From a virus, in IMG/VR virus record IMGVR_UViG_3300044675_001557, positions 1 to 31,671 of that record: a stretch of 31,671 bases of DNA; one strand, written 5' to 3'. Positions 22,241 to 31,578 of this stretch are shown piece after piece. The stretch's first letter is position 1, and the number at the start of each line of letters is the position of its first letter. The position numbers were made by a program, and so were the translations under genes. The notes under the pieces were generated by a model. It was not told the DNA's origin. It ran no database searches and saw only the letters and a list, made by a program, of their open reading frames with translations.

Positions 22241-22408
22241 ATGCCATATTCAACTTGCTGCGGCGCACATACAAACTTTACTGAAATGGACATTTGTCCG
22301 GATTGCTTAGAGCATTGCGACTTTGAAGACGACGACGAAGAAGAAGTTGCACAGGACGAACAGACAGAAAACCAAATTGACCAAACTAAAATTGACCAAA
22401 ATGCCTAA
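22241..22408 (+). CDS. Small acidic zinc-binding protein
   Basis: A 55-residue protein with CCGA near the N-terminus, then CPDCLEHC, the four or more cysteines and His of a tiny zinc finger common in phages. The rest is very acidic (EDDDEEEVAQDEQTENQ), which could mimic DNA charge. The ATG at 22241 comes one base after the previous stop. Confidence 0.6.
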   Translation: MPYSTCCGAHTNFTEMDICPDCLEHCDFEDDDEEEVAQDEQTENQIDQTKIDQNA

Positions 22409-22562
22409 TTACTACGAACTAAAACAGACGACTTTAATGGAATTGGAAATTGAAGGTTTAATTGAAAAGATTAAACAACTTGAAATAAGTTTAGGAATTA
22501 AAGAATTAGAAGTTAAACAATTAAAAATGCGTATATTAGCATTGGCAGATATTAACCAATAA
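22401..22562 (+). CDS. Small coiled-coil protein
   Basis: A 53-residue protein, nearly all helix with heptad-like leucine and isoleucine spacing (LIEKIKQLEISLGIKELEVK). It overlaps the zinc-finger gene by 8 bases. Probably a dimerising accessory protein; the family is not recognised. Confidence 0.5.
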   Translation: MPNYYELKQTTLMELEIEGLIEKIKQLEISLGIKELEVKQLKMRILALADINQ

Positions 22563-22568
22563 TACTTT

Positions 22569-22928
22569 ATGATAACAAATTTTGAATACCTTACAAGGGA
22601 AATGACCGACGAAGAAAAGAAGTTAGTGCCAATTCTGATAAAAGGATTTAGCACCAAGACAAAAGACAACCCAATTAAAGCGCCTGAAATTGTACAGTCA
22701 ATCAATGGCAAACGTGAAACATTGGGTTTAAAACTAAACTTTTCTGAAGTCAGGTTGCGAAAAATAGTTAACTTTATAAGGGCAGAAGGCATATTGCCGT
22801 TAATAGCGACGTCAAACGGTTATTATTGCAGCAATGACAAAGAAGAAATTAAAAGCCAAATTGAAAGCTTAACGCAACGCGCTGAAGCGATTATGTCAAG
22901 CGCTAACGGGTTAAATAAATTTTTATGA
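22569..22928 (+). CDS. Winged-helix protein, regulator candidate
   Basis: A 119-residue protein. After a helical start, APEIVQSING and LNFSEVRLRKIVNFIRAEGI (about 57-76) form a helix-turn-helix with recognition helix, and LPLIATSNGYYCS a wing-like hairpin. Charged helices (KEEIKSQIESLTQRAEAI) follow. I know similar proteins in other phages as DNA-binding proteins of unknown target. It is the best candidate in this operon for a regulator, possibly of the ACCGTT sites, though that link is inference. Confidence 0.6.
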   Translation: MITNFEYLTREMTDEEKKLVPILIKGFSTKTKDNPIKAPEIVQSINGKRETLGLKLNFSEVRLRKIVNFIRAEGILPLIATSNGYYCSNDKEEIKSQIESLTQRAEAIMSSANGLNKFL

Positions 22929-22999
22929 TAATAGTTTTATCAATAATATGTTGGGAATGTGCTAAACTTATATTTTACAAACTTATAAACAAATAATCT

Positions 23000-23158
23000 A
23001 TGAAGGAATTAATTGAACTTCGCGAATGGGTTGAGCAACAATGCAAAACAGGTCAGCCGTTTAGCTGCGCAGACGTTTTAAATAAAATTGACGAAATGTG
23101 CGAAACTGACGACGATATTGATAATCTTTTACTAACTTCGTGCTATGAAATGGAATAA
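23000..23158 (+). CDS. Small acidic protein before the tail chaperone
   Basis: A 52-residue acidic protein with four cysteines (residues 15, 23, 34 and 48) spread across helices. It overlaps the next gene by 14 bases. A weak promoter-like TATATTTT lies at 22969-22976, but the spacing to an upstream TTG is short. The function is not recognised. Confidence 0.5.
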   Translation: MKELIELREWVEQQCKTGQPFSCADVLNKIDEMCETDDDIDNLLLTSCYEME

Positions 23159-23819
23159 TTTAACCCTTTGGCAGTACCAACAATTAATGCCTATAATTAC
23201 CAACCCTGAAAAGGATTGGACAGAATTAGACAAAGAAGTAAAACAATTGGCGGTAATTAGCGGACTGACTGAATATCAGATTGACAGTTTAAGCATTGAA
23301 ACATTAAAAGAAATGCGCCAAGACTTGGCATTTTTAGACGAACCAATTGAAGGTAAACCGGTTGACTTTATTGTTGTCAATGGCAGACGTTACCGAATGA
23401 ATTACGATATTAAGAATATGCCGGCGGCACGTTACATTGAAAGCAAGGTATTCAGCAAAGACACATTGGGAAACCTGCACAAAATAGCTGCGTCAATGGT
23501 TATACCGCAAAAGAAGACTTGGTTCGGCAAATGGGTTGACGACAAATACGACGCAAGCAAGCACGAAGACTATGCTGCGGATATGCAAGAAGCTAACTTT
23601 ATACACGTTTATCATTCGTTGGTTTTTTTTTATCAAGTTTACAGAAATTGGATAGAAGTTTCGCGGGACTATATGAAGGCGGAAATGATGAAAGCGGGAA
23701 TGACGACAGAACAAGCGGATTCGGTGGTGTTGCTTTTATGCGAATCTACGGGTGGCATTATACCGCCAAACTTGTTGCCGAACACGAAAATATTAGAACT
23801 TCAGAAGCTTTTGAAATGA
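23145..23819 (+). CDS. Tail assembly chaperone candidate
   Basis: A 224-residue soluble protein beginning MKWNNLTLWQYQQLMPIITN, a family found upstream of tail genes in Bacteroidota phages. Tail assembly chaperones coat the tape-measure protein before tube polymerisation. The gene overlaps another frame that runs on to 23902, and T at 23623-23631 forms a T-TTT-TTT slippery site in the right phase for a -1 shift. This is the classic gpG/gpGT arrangement, although here the site is well upstream of the stop. Confidence 0.6.
   Translation: MKWNNLTLWQYQQLMPIITNPEKDWTELDKEVKQLAVISGLTEYQIDSLSIETLKEMRQDLAFLDEPIEGKPVDFIVVNGRRYRMNYDIKNMPAARYIESKVFSKDTLGNLHKIAASMVIPQKKTWFGKWVDDKYDASKHEDYAADMQEANFIHVYHSLVFFYQVYRNWIEVSRDYMKAEMMKAGMTTEQADSVVLLLCESTGGIIPPNLLPNTKILELQKLLK
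23625..23631 (+). other. Possible -1 frameshift site (run of nine T)
   Basis: Codons GTT-TTT-TTT-TAT (23622-23633) lie in a nine-T run (23623-23631). A one-base backward slip would continue in a frame that stays open to the TAG at 23902. The shifted product would carry about 90 new residues in place of the last 63 or so. No clear downstream pseudoknot was worked out. Confidence 0.4.
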
Positions 23820-23902
23820 AGACTTTGGAATTTTTGAACACAATGGCGTATTTAAAGTCAAAAAATGCATACGACCGCGAAGAAGCAAAGCGGCAAAGAT
23901 AG
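23738..23902 (+). CDS. Small tail-chaperone partner (gpT-like), internal start or frameshift product
   Basis: From the ATG at 23738 this frame gives 54 residues (MRIYGWHYTAKLVAEHENIR at the start, then FLNTMAYLKSKNAYDREE), a credible conserved-looking protein lying in the -1 frame relative to the chaperone. The frame is open back past 23630, but the part before 23738 is Gly/Ser/Asp-rich and less protein-like. It could be made from its own start by coupling or as the extension of a frameshifted chaperone. Confidence 0.55.
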   Translation: MRIYGWHYTAKLVAEHENIRTSEAFEMKTLEFLNTMAYLKSKNAYDREEAKRQR

Positions 23903-23930
23903 TTGGTTTTATGTTATGAGTAAATGAAGA

Positions 23931-23957
23931 AGACCCCGTTATTTAGCGGGGTTTTTC
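23931..23957 (+). terminator. Intrinsic terminator inside the tail region
   Basis: CCCCG (23934-23938) pairs with CGGGG (23947-23951), extended by A-T and G-T pairs, with an 8-base loop and five T afterwards. It separates the chaperone from the remaining tail genes, so the downstream genes need read-through or another promoter; TTTATTTG at 23988-23995 is a weak -7-like candidate next to the next ATG. Confidence 0.78.
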
Positions 23958-23996
23958 TATTGGCGGTATTTAGAGTTGAAATAGCTATTTATTTGT

Positions 23997-24725
23997 ATGA
24001 GTGAAGCCAAAGCACAGGCAAAAGCAATTAGGGACGGTTTTTTAAAAACAATCGGCGAACAATATAACCTTATTGACCCGACTGAATTTAATATTGCTGA
24101 ACAAATGCTTATATTCTACGGTAAACAGTTTAATGACCAAGTGCAAAAGAACCTGAATAAAAGCGGTTCAATTGCTTCAGGTAAGATTGGGGATTTAGTT
24201 GCACCAAAGATTGTAAAATTTGGCAATGATTATGAAATGTATTTGGGATATGACAAAGATAACCCGGCTTCAGTTTATTATAAGTTTATAAACAAGGGGG
24301 TTCGTGGTGTTGGCGGTTTAAATGCAAAACCTAAAAAAGTTGCTTCAGATACGCCATATCAATATAAAACACCATACCCAAATAAGAAAATGGCGACGTC
24401 AATTTTGCAATGGTACAGATTAGGCAAAGCAAAAACGACTTCAGAAACACAAACAAAAAAGTTAAGTAAAACACAAAGAAAAAACAAAAAGCTTAAACAA
24501 GTTGTCAATAAAGCTGATTCTTTGAAAAACTTGGCTTACGCTACGGCTGCGGCAATCAAAAGGGACGGTTTAAAAACAACGGCTTATTTTGACAATGCAG
24601 TTAAGTCGGTATTTAATAAAGACTTCTTTGCAACAATGGCAGTTGCTTTTGGCGGTGACGTTCAAATACAAATTAGACAAATAGGAAATAAAATAGAATC
24701 AAACAATGGCAATAACAGTAAATAG
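23997..24725 (+). CDS. Tail completion / minor structural protein
   Basis: A 242-residue protein with a helical N-terminus, a central YYKFINKGVRGVGG segment and a very basic region (KKLSKTQRKNKKLKQVVNK, about 150-170). The YKFINKGVRG pattern followed by a proline/lysine-rich stretch resembles HK97 gp10-like tail completion proteins. The position between chaperone and tail genes supports a virion role. It overlaps the next gene by 20 bases. Confidence 0.5.
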   Translation: MSEAKAQAKAIRDGFLKTIGEQYNLIDPTEFNIAEQMLIFYGKQFNDQVQKNLNKSGSIASGKIGDLVAPKIVKFGNDYEMYLGYDKDNPASVYYKFINKGVRGVGGLNAKPKKVASDTPYQYKTPYPNKKMATSILQWYRLGKAKTTSETQTKKLSKTQRKNKKLKQVVNKADSLKNLAYATAAAIKRDGLKTTAYFDNAVKSVFNKDFFATMAVAFGGDVQIQIRQIGNKIESNNGNNSK

Positions 24726-25920
24726 TGTACCGGCTACATATCCAAGTATGCACGACGACCTTTGGTTTGTGGCTTCTTCAACAAACGTTGGGGTTACAAA
24801 CTTTAAATTTGTGTACGACGTTTATATTGACGGCGCACAGGTAAGCAGAAATAAAGTATTCCCTGCACCAAGTGGCGAAGGTAGTTATGGCGTATTTAAT
24901 GCGTCCCCAATGGTGCGCGCATACGTAACCAATTACTTTGAACCTTCAGGTACAACGGTTTTAATGGCTTCAAATGATAAAATAAAAGTTGACTATCAAG
25001 TGCGCATAGGCGAAGAAGTAAGCGGTGCAGTAGTTGCAAACTTGGCTTCAGGTTCTTATTCTGCTTATAACTATTATGCACCTTTATTCGGTGATATATT
25101 TACAGAAAATGGCGACGTACCTTTAGTATTGTCCAATTATTATGACAATTTACTTATTGAGAATTACACGGACGATTGGTTATCAGACCGCGACAATGGG
25201 GATATTCCTATTGAATACGGCGACCAATTTTTTATTACATTTTTAAAGATTACAGGCGGCACATATAAACTTTGGGTTCAGCCAACAAATGAAAACGGAA
25301 CTTTGGGAACTGCGGTTAGTGGCGGAATTACAATGACCGGACAATTTAATTTGTTTAATTTCCAAGCTGCGGCAATCAATGCTTGGGCGGGTTCAACAAT
25401 AATCACAGAAAACACATACGGGTACAATGTTTATATTACGCTTGGCGCAGCAACAACAAGGGTTTTACGATTCAGACAGGTATGTAACCCCAAGTACAGA
25501 CAGTATAACCTTCACTTCCTTAACAGACTTGGCGGATACGATACAATGGCATTCAGACTTGTCAATAAGCGAAGAAGTCAATTTGAACGTTCTTCATACC
25601 GACGCAATCCGTATCAATTATCAGGTAGTGAAATGACAAATATTGACGTGTATAACAAATACAATGAAACAACTTTCAACTTTGCAATTCAGCATACTGA
25701 TTTTTATTCTTTGACTTCAGATTGGGTTAATGACCAAGATTATGCTTGGCTTGCTCAATTAGTTGCGTCACCAATTATTTATATGGAAGTGCAAGGTGCA
25801 TTTTTCCCTGTGACAATTAACAATACAAACTATCAATACAAATACAAAGTCGCTGACAGATTATTTAATTTTGATTTGGAAGTTGAAGTTGGTAAATATT
25901 TAAACAGTCAATACAGATAA
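24706..25920 (+). CDS. Tail structural protein (distal tail/baseplate candidate)
   Basis: A 404-residue, mainly beta protein with motifs FNASPMVRAYVTNYF (about 64-78) and FLNRLGGYDTMAFRLVNKRR (about 271-290) that recur in Bacteroidota phage tail proteins. There is no enzyme motif. Its stop overlaps the start of the next, still larger, tail protein. By order it could be the distal tail protein or a tail wall component. Confidence 0.6.
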   Translation: MAITVNSVPATYPSMHDDLWFVASSTNVGVTNFKFVYDVYIDGAQVSRNKVFPAPSGEGSYGVFNASPMVRAYVTNYFEPSGTTVLMASNDKIKVDYQVRIGEEVSGAVVANLASGSYSAYNYYAPLFGDIFTENGDVPLVLSNYYDNLLIENYTDDWLSDRDNGDIPIEYGDQFFITFLKITGGTYKLWVQPTNENGTLGTAVSGGITMTGQFNLFNFQAAAINAWAGSTIITENTYGYNVYITLGAATTRVLRFRQVCNPKYRQYNLHFLNRLGGYDTMAFRLVNKRRSQFERSSYRRNPYQLSGSEMTNIDVYNKYNETTFNFAIQHTDFYSLTSDWVNDQDYAWLAQLVASPIIYMEVQGAFFPVTINNTNYQYKYKVADRLFNFDLEVEVGKYLNSQYR

Positions 25921-27998
25921 TGATTAGAACCGAAATTTATATTGAAAATCAATTGATTGATTTGTTGCAAGATATTGGGACAAACTTTACATATTCTATT
26001 GACGACGTAAACGACTTCGGAAGTCGCAATACTTCGTTTAGCCGTACAATTTCAATTCCTGCAACGTCAAGAAACAATAAAATATTAGGGTTTGCTTTTG
26101 ATTTAGGAACTTCAACAGAATATAATGCGGAATTGCCTAACGTAAATGCAAACTTTACACCTGCGCAAGCTGCTAAATGCGAAGTATTTATTGATAAAAT
26201 ACAGATATTCAAAGGAGTTATGCGCATACTTGAAATAGTATCAAATAACGGCACAACAGAATATCAATGCGCCGTATTTGGTGAATTAGGTGGCTTTATT
26301 ACTGAATTAGGAAACAAGCGCTTAGAAGACTTGGATTTTAGCGAATATAACCATACTTGGAACGTTACTTCAATACAAAACAGTTGGAATACAATAAACG
26401 GTTCAGGTTACTATTATCCATTAATTGATTACGGGAATGTATCAAGTAATAAAGACGATTTTAGCGTTTCAGCTTTTAGACCTGCATTATACGCAAAGGA
26501 ATATATTGAAAAAATATTTGAAGGCACAACTTATTCTTTGAATTGCGACTTTTTTAATACAGATTTTTTTAAAAAGCTTATTATTCCAAATAATAGTCAG
26601 GGAATACAAGGTACAAATGACAGATTCATTTTAGCGACTATTGACGCAACTAAAACAATATTAAACAGTAACACACCAACCGCAAGAAATATAAATGTAC
26701 CTTTTGATACTACGACTTTACTTAATTTTACGGAAAATGGAAGTAAAAGTATATTTACTTATACTGACAGTACAAAGACAGTTAGGGCGTTAGCTTCCAT
26801 AACGGGGGTATATCAAACAGACGCCGCTTCTTCAATTACCGCTACTTTATACGTTGCAGGTGTTGCAGTTCAGACTTTAACGCAACCAACTTTTTCAGCA
26901 AATAACCCTTATTCATTCAGTTTTGATTGGACAGGAAATATTGATAATACAAATACAGTTTATATAAATATAAGCGTTCCGGTTACTGCGAATACTTATA
27001 TTGTAACAATATCAAGCGCAAATTTTAATTTTAGTCAATTAGCTGCTCAATTAGCAACTGTTGCTTATAATGGTACTGTTTCAATAAATAACAATTTACC
27101 AAAAGGAATATTCCAAAAAGATTTCTTTTTAAGTATTGTTAAAATGTTTAATATGTATGTTTATCAAGATAACATAAACGACAAACAAATAAATATTGCA
27201 CCGTACATTGATTTTTATTCTGACGCCGTGACTAATTCTTTAGATTGGTCGCAGAAAATTGATATGGGTTCAACAATGTCAATTAAACCAATGTCCCAAT
27301 TGAATGCGCGTTATTATGCGTACAGATATTCTGACGATTCTGATTATTATAATGAAAACTACAAAAAGAAATATGGTCAATCATACGGTGATTTTTTATA
27401 TGATTCACAATTTGATTTTGTAAAAGACACCGCGTATTCTCAAATTATATTTGCGCCAACTATATTAACGCAACCAACTTCACACGGACACGCTGACAAA
27501 TATTTTTCAGCTATTTATAAGTTATCTAATTATAATACACAGGAAGACCCAATGGATTCTGTTTTACGTATTTTAATGGCTAAAAAATTAAATATTGCGC
27601 ATCAATGGCATATTAAAAGCGGAATCAATGGTGCAGGTTCTAATTTAGCTTCATTAACAACTTACGGTTATGCGGGACATTTAGACGACCCAACCAACCC
27701 AACTGTTGACTTAAATTTTGGCGCACCAAAAGAATTGCAATTTCCTGCGTCAACCTATCCAACGAATAATTTATTTAATACATATCATTTGCCGTACATT
27801 TTAGAAATTACGGATATGGAATCAAAACTATTAACGTGCCGCGCTTACTTAAATGCGATTGACATATATAATTTAGATTTTAGCAAATATATTTGGATAA
27901 ATGGCGTATTATTTAGACTTAACAAAATTGAATCATACGACCCTTTGGCATATAGAACAACACAGATTAATTTACTTAAAGTAATAAATACAAATTAA
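25920..27998 (+). CDS. Large tail protein, baseplate hub-like
   Basis: A 692-residue protein starting MIRTEIYIENQLIDLLQDIG with FSRTISIPATSRNNKILGFA shortly after, typical of a Bacteroidota-phage family of minor tail proteins. The Ser/Thr/Asn-rich beta pattern and size fit a hub that closes the tail tube and touches the tape measure. I see no lysozyme or peptidase motif. Both ends overlap neighbours (ATG within the stop), so the tail genes are tightly coupled. Confidence 0.6.
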   Translation: MIRTEIYIENQLIDLLQDIGTNFTYSIDDVNDFGSRNTSFSRTISIPATSRNNKILGFAFDLGTSTEYNAELPNVNANFTPAQAAKCEVFIDKIQIFKGVMRILEIVSNNGTTEYQCAVFGELGGFITELGNKRLEDLDFSEYNHTWNVTSIQNSWNTINGSGYYYPLIDYGNVSSNKDDFSVSAFRPALYAKEYIEKIFEGTTYSLNCDFFNTDFFKKLIIPNNSQGIQGTNDRFILATIDATKTILNSNTPTARNINVPFDTTTLLNFTENGSKSIFTYTDSTKTVRALASITGVYQTDAASSITATLYVAGVAVQTLTQPTFSANNPYSFSFDWTGNIDNTNTVYINISVPVTANTYIVTISSANFNFSQLAAQLATVAYNGTVSINNNLPKGIFQKDFFLSIVKMFNMYVYQDNINDKQINIAPYIDFYSDAVTNSLDWSQKIDMGSTMSIKPMSQLNARYYAYRYSDDSDYYNENYKKKYGQSYGDFLYDSQFDFVKDTAYSQIIFAPTILTQPTSHGHADKYFSAIYKLSNYNTQEDPMDSVLRILMAKKLNIAHQWHIKSGINGAGSNLASLTTYGYAGHLDDPTNPTVDLNFGAPKELQFPASTYPTNNLFNTYHLPYILEITDMESKLLTCRAYLNAIDIYNLDFSKYIWINGVLFRLNKIESYDPLAYRTTQINLLKVINTN

Positions 27999-30283
27999 TG
28001 GCAGAAGAAGTAATTGGTATAAAAGTCACCGCAGATACCGCGCAAGCGACCGCAGACGTACAGAAATTAGACAAAGCTTTTATAGAAACGGATATTTCGG
28101 TTAAAAGTTTACGAACACAATTAAAAGAAGCACAGGCGCAAGTTGGTTTAATGGCTGACAAGTTTGGTGCAACTTCAAAAGAAGCAGTTAATGCGGCGAA
28201 ACGTGCGGCTGATTTAAAAGACAGAATTGGTGACGCAAAAGCGTTAACTGACGCGTTTAACCCGGACGCAAAATTTAAGGCGGTTGCTTCTTCTTTAGCA
28301 GGTGTTGCCGGCGGATTTAGTGCGCTTCAGGGTGCAATGGCATTGTTTGGAAACGAAAATAAAGACGTTGAAAAAGCTTTATTAAAGGTAAATGCTGCAA
28401 TGGCTTTGTCGCAAGGTTTACAGGCAGTTGGTGAAAGCGTGGATTCATTCAGACAATTAGGTGCAGTAATTAAAAGTACAACTGCATTTCAAGAAATAAA
28501 TAATGCTGCAACAAAAACGGCTGCGGCGGTACAACGTTCTTTTGGCATATCAGTTGAAACTACTTCAACAGGATTTAAAGTTTTAAAAGGTGCAATTGTT
28601 GCAACCGGTATCGGTGCATTGGTTGTTTTATTGGGTGAAGTAATAAATAACTTTGACGCAATTTCAGATTGGATAAAGAAAAGTCCATTAGGTGCTTTGG
28701 CAAAAGGTGTTGGTGATTTAGTTACACAATTTACAGACTTTATTGGTGTAACAAGTGAAGCAGAACGTAATTTGCAAAAATTATCAGTTGCTAATAAACG
28801 TGCAAATGAAGATATTGAAAATAGAATTAAAGTTTTAAAAGCACAGGGTGGTTCTGAAAAAGAAATATACGATTTAAGCAAACAAAGGGTTGAAAATGAA
28901 TTAACCATTTTACGTGATAGTTTAAAAACAAAAGGAAAATTAACAGAAGAAGAAAATAAACAATTCAGGGATTTAAAAACTGAACAATTAGTTCTTACGG
29001 CTGATTATAATAAAAAGACGGCTGACGCAAATGCAAAAGCAGCTGAAGAAGCTAAAAAGAAACGTGACGAAGCAAATAAGCAAGCTATTGAAGATAAAAA
29101 GACGGCTGACAAAATGCTTTTGGATTTACAAAACGAAAAGGCATTGGCTGAAATTGCTTCAGAAGATGACAAAGCAAAGAAGCAAGCTGAAATTAATAAG
29201 AATGCACGTATTGCTGAAATTGACGCTTTGCAGATTGATGTAAAAACAAAGAACGAACTTAAAAAAGCAACTGAAGAAGCTTACCAATTAGAAGTCAAAG
29301 AAATTGACAATAAGGTAAAAGAAAAGCGCGCTGAAAATGATAAAAAGTTTGAAGAAGAATTGCAAACAACATTATCAGAAGCAAGAATTGCTAAATATAA
29401 AGAAGGAAAAGAAAAAGAAGTTGCTGCTTTGGAAGAAGCTTTGATTGCTGACACAAAAAAGATTTTAGAGAATGCAGATTATACAGAAATTCAGAAAAAA
29501 GTTCTTATTGCTGCATTAAAAGAAAAACACGGTGCGGAACTTGGCGAAATAGACGCAAAATATGTAAAGGAAGCTGACGAAAAAGAACAAGCACGTTTAG
29601 ATTCTATTGTAAATAATGAAAACCTTTCATACGCTGCAAGAAAACAAGGTGTTGATGACGCATTAGCTTTAAACAAAAAACTTTTTGCAGAAGGTAAAAT
29701 TGATAGTATTGCATATACTAAAACTGAAAAAGAATTAGCTGACGCAAGGGTTGAAATAGGTAAAAAAGAAGCAGCTTCACGCGCAGAAAATGCACAAAAG
29801 ATTAGTGCTACATTAAAGAACGCTGCAAAGGCTATTGGTGAACATACAGTTGCCGGTAAGGCGGCTGCAATTGCTGCGGTGACAATTGATACTTATATGT
29901 CAGCAACTGCGGCATTTAAGTCGTTAGCGGGAATTCCTGTTGTCGGTCCGGTTTTAGGTGCGGTTGCTGCGGCTGCGGCAATTGTTGCAGGTTTAAAGAA
30001 TGTGAAAGCAATCTTAGCCGTTAAAACGCCTGAAGTACCTGCGGGAAGTTCTGAACCGGGATTTGTTGACATTCCAAGTCCGGGCGCACCTTCAACCGGT
30101 GGCGCAATGCCAAGTCTTGGCGGTGGTGGTGGTGCTGCACCAAGTTTAGGTGGTGGCGGTGGTGGTGGCGGAAATGGTGGCGGTGGCGGAAACAATGCAA
30201 TTCGTGCATACGTTGTTGAAAGTGATATTTCAGGTACACAAAAACGAGTTGCACAAATTGAGAACCAAGCAAGATTTGAATAA
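27998..30283 (+). CDS. Tape measure protein
   Basis: A 761-residue, mostly helical protein. The N-terminus has coiled coils (TAQATADVQKLDKAF) and a hydrophobic segment at about 198-215 (GAIVATGIGALVVLLGEV). Long Lys/Glu/Ala coiled coils lie at about 340-580, and a second hydrophobic region at about 620-670. A glycine-rich stretch near 700-735 precedes the end. The length predicts a tail of roughly 110 nm at about 0.15 nm per residue. It sets tail length and is ejected with the DNA. Confidence 0.85.
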   Translation: MAEEVIGIKVTADTAQATADVQKLDKAFIETDISVKSLRTQLKEAQAQVGLMADKFGATSKEAVNAAKRAADLKDRIGDAKALTDAFNPDAKFKAVASSLAGVAGGFSALQGAMALFGNENKDVEKALLKVNAAMALSQGLQAVGESVDSFRQLGAVIKSTTAFQEINNAATKTAAAVQRSFGISVETTSTGFKVLKGAIVATGIGALVVLLGEVINNFDAISDWIKKSPLGALAKGVGDLVTQFTDFIGVTSEAERNLQKLSVANKRANEDIENRIKVLKAQGGSEKEIYDLSKQRVENELTILRDSLKTKGKLTEEENKQFRDLKTEQLVLTADYNKKTADANAKAAEEAKKKRDEANKQAIEDKKTADKMLLDLQNEKALAEIASEDDKAKKQAEINKNARIAEIDALQIDVKTKNELKKATEEAYQLEVKEIDNKVKEKRAENDKKFEEELQTTLSEARIAKYKEGKEKEVAALEEALIADTKKILENADYTEIQKKVLIAALKEKHGAELGEIDAKYVKEADEKEQARLDSIVNNENLSYAARKQGVDDALALNKKLFAEGKIDSIAYTKTEKELADARVEIGKKEAASRAENAQKISATLKNAAKAIGEHTVAGKAAAIAAVTIDTYMSATAAFKSLAGIPVVGPVLGAVAAAAAIVAGLKNVKAILAVKTPEVPAGSSEPGFVDIPSPGAPSTGGAMPSLGGGGGAAPSLGGGGGGGGNGGGGGNNAIRAYVVESDISGTQKRVAQIENQARFE

Positions 30284-30311
30284 ACGATAAATTAAATAAA
30301 ATAAACTATTT

Positions 30312-30911
30312 ATGGGTATGAATACAGATTTACCAATTTATATGTTGGACATAACAGACGACATTGAAGACGATTCACAGGTTGACTTTATTGCATTGGT
30401 TGACCGTCCTGCAATACAAAAGAATTGGAACGCATTTAATAAAACACAGAAATTTGAAATTGTTAATGAAGACCGTCGCATTATTTCAGGCGCTATTATG
30501 TTGGCTGACACGCCAATTTTTCGTTCTGACGCTACTTACGGTGATTACTACGTTGCTTTTACTCGCGATACTATTCTCAAAATTGTACAAAAGTTTTTCA
30601 AAAAAGGATTCCAAAGCAATGTGAACTTAATGCACAATTCAAGCGCACAATTTGAAGGTGTTACTTTATTTGAAAGCTTTATTTCTGACCCTTCACGTGG
30701 CATTATGCCAATGAAAGGATTTGAAGATGCGCCTGTTGGTTCTTGGTTTGGTTCAATGATAGTTGACAACGAAGAAGCTTGGCAAAAGGTAAAGAATGGC
30801 GAAATAATGGGTTTTAGTGTTGAAGGGTTATTTAATTACAAACCAAAGGAAGTAAACAAGGTTTCTTCAATGGTTGACGAAATTAAAAAAATATTGTCAC
30901 AGGTTAAGTGA
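30312..30911 (+). CDS. Prohead maturation protease (XkdF-like)
   Basis: A 199-residue protein with VDFIALVDRPAIQKNW (about 24-39), GAIMLADTPIFR (60-71), NLMHN carrying H108 and GFSVEG carrying S169. The His and Ser fit the catalytic pair of phage prohead proteases, and the pattern matches the XkdF-type family. It cleaves scaffold and capsid proteins during head maturation. Scaffold and capsid genes follow directly. Confidence 0.82.
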   Translation: MGMNTDLPIYMLDITDDIEDDSQVDFIALVDRPAIQKNWNAFNKTQKFEIVNEDRRIISGAIMLADTPIFRSDATYGDYYVAFTRDTILKIVQKFFKKGFQSNVNLMHNSSAQFEGVTLFESFISDPSRGIMPMKGFEDAPVGSWFGSMIVDNEEAWQKVKNGEIMGFSVEGLFNYKPKEVNKVSSMVDEIKKILSQVK

Positions 30912-30948
30912 TAAACATTTTATTTTTTAACTATATAATAAAAAAAGT

Positions 30949-31578
30949 ATGAACGCACAGGAAGCGATTTTAAAAATCAAAGCTTTGTTTGAAGAAAACA
31001 CGGCTGCACCTGTTGAAGAAGTGAAAGCTGAAGAAACACCGATTGTTGAAGAAACAAAGGTTGAAATGGCTGAATATTCTTTAATGGACGGAACTAAGAT
31101 TGAAATTTCATCTTTGGAAATTGGCGGTTCTGTTACAATGCCTGACGGTACACCTGCACCCGCAGGCGAACACCAATTGGTTGACGGAACTGTAATGCAA
31201 TTAGATGAAAACGGTATTATCATTGAACTTTCTTCAAAAGAAGAAGACGTTACAAGCGAAGAAGAAGCTGCACCTGCACCTGAAGATATGGGTAAGGAAG
31301 CAGACAAAAAAATGCAAGAAATGACCGAAGCATTTGAAGCGCAAATTGCTGAAATAAAAGCAGCAAAAGAAGTTTCAGACGCAAAGGTTTTGGATTTGGA
31401 AAATAAGGTTAAGCAAGGATTTGCACAGGTAGCTGAATTAATTGAAGCACTTTCAAGTACACCAAGCGCAGACCCAATTTCAAAGCCAAATTCTTTTAAT
31501 TCATTTATAAAAACAAATGATATTAAAGAACAAAGATTGGAAAAATATAGAAACGCAATTTTAAACACTAAAAATTAA
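30949..31578 (+). CDS. Capsid scaffold protein
   Basis: A 209-residue acidic protein. A Glu/Pro/Ala-rich start leads to a small beta region with repeated DGT turns (MDGTKIEI, PDGTPAPAG and VDGTVMQLDENG, about 46-95). An acidic linker, a coiled coil (about 120-165) and a basic C-terminal tail (KEQRLEKYRNAILNTKN) follow. Acidic coiled-coil proteins with a basic end just before the capsid gene are typical scaffolds; the basic end usually touches the capsid subunit. The gene crosses into the overlap at 31532. Confidence 0.8.
   Translation: MNAQEAILKIKALFEENTAAPVEEVKAEETPIVEETKVEMAEYSLMDGTKIEISSLEIGGSVTMPDGTPAPAGEHQLVDGTVMQLDENGIIIELSSKEEDVTSEEEAAPAPEDMGKEADKKMQEMTEAFEAQIAEIKAAKEVSDAKVLDLENKVKQGFAQVAELIEALSSTPSADPISKPNSFNSFIKTNDIKEQRLEKYRNAILNTKN

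Noticed and set aside
22950-22976. Third early promoter before the gene at 23000
   Set aside because: TATATTTT is close to the -7 box, but the nearest TTG is only about 15 bp away and the ACCGTT pair is missing.
29893-30272. Reverse-strand open frames rich in proline or histidine opposite the tape-measure end
   Set aside because: They are the mirror of the glycine-rich GGT/GGC repeats of the tape-measure gene and have no start context of their own.
30927-31568. Long reverse-strand frame (213 codons) opposite the scaffold gene
   Set aside because: It is a shadow of the acidic GAA-rich scaffold coding strand; the forward frame has clear context, start and family features.
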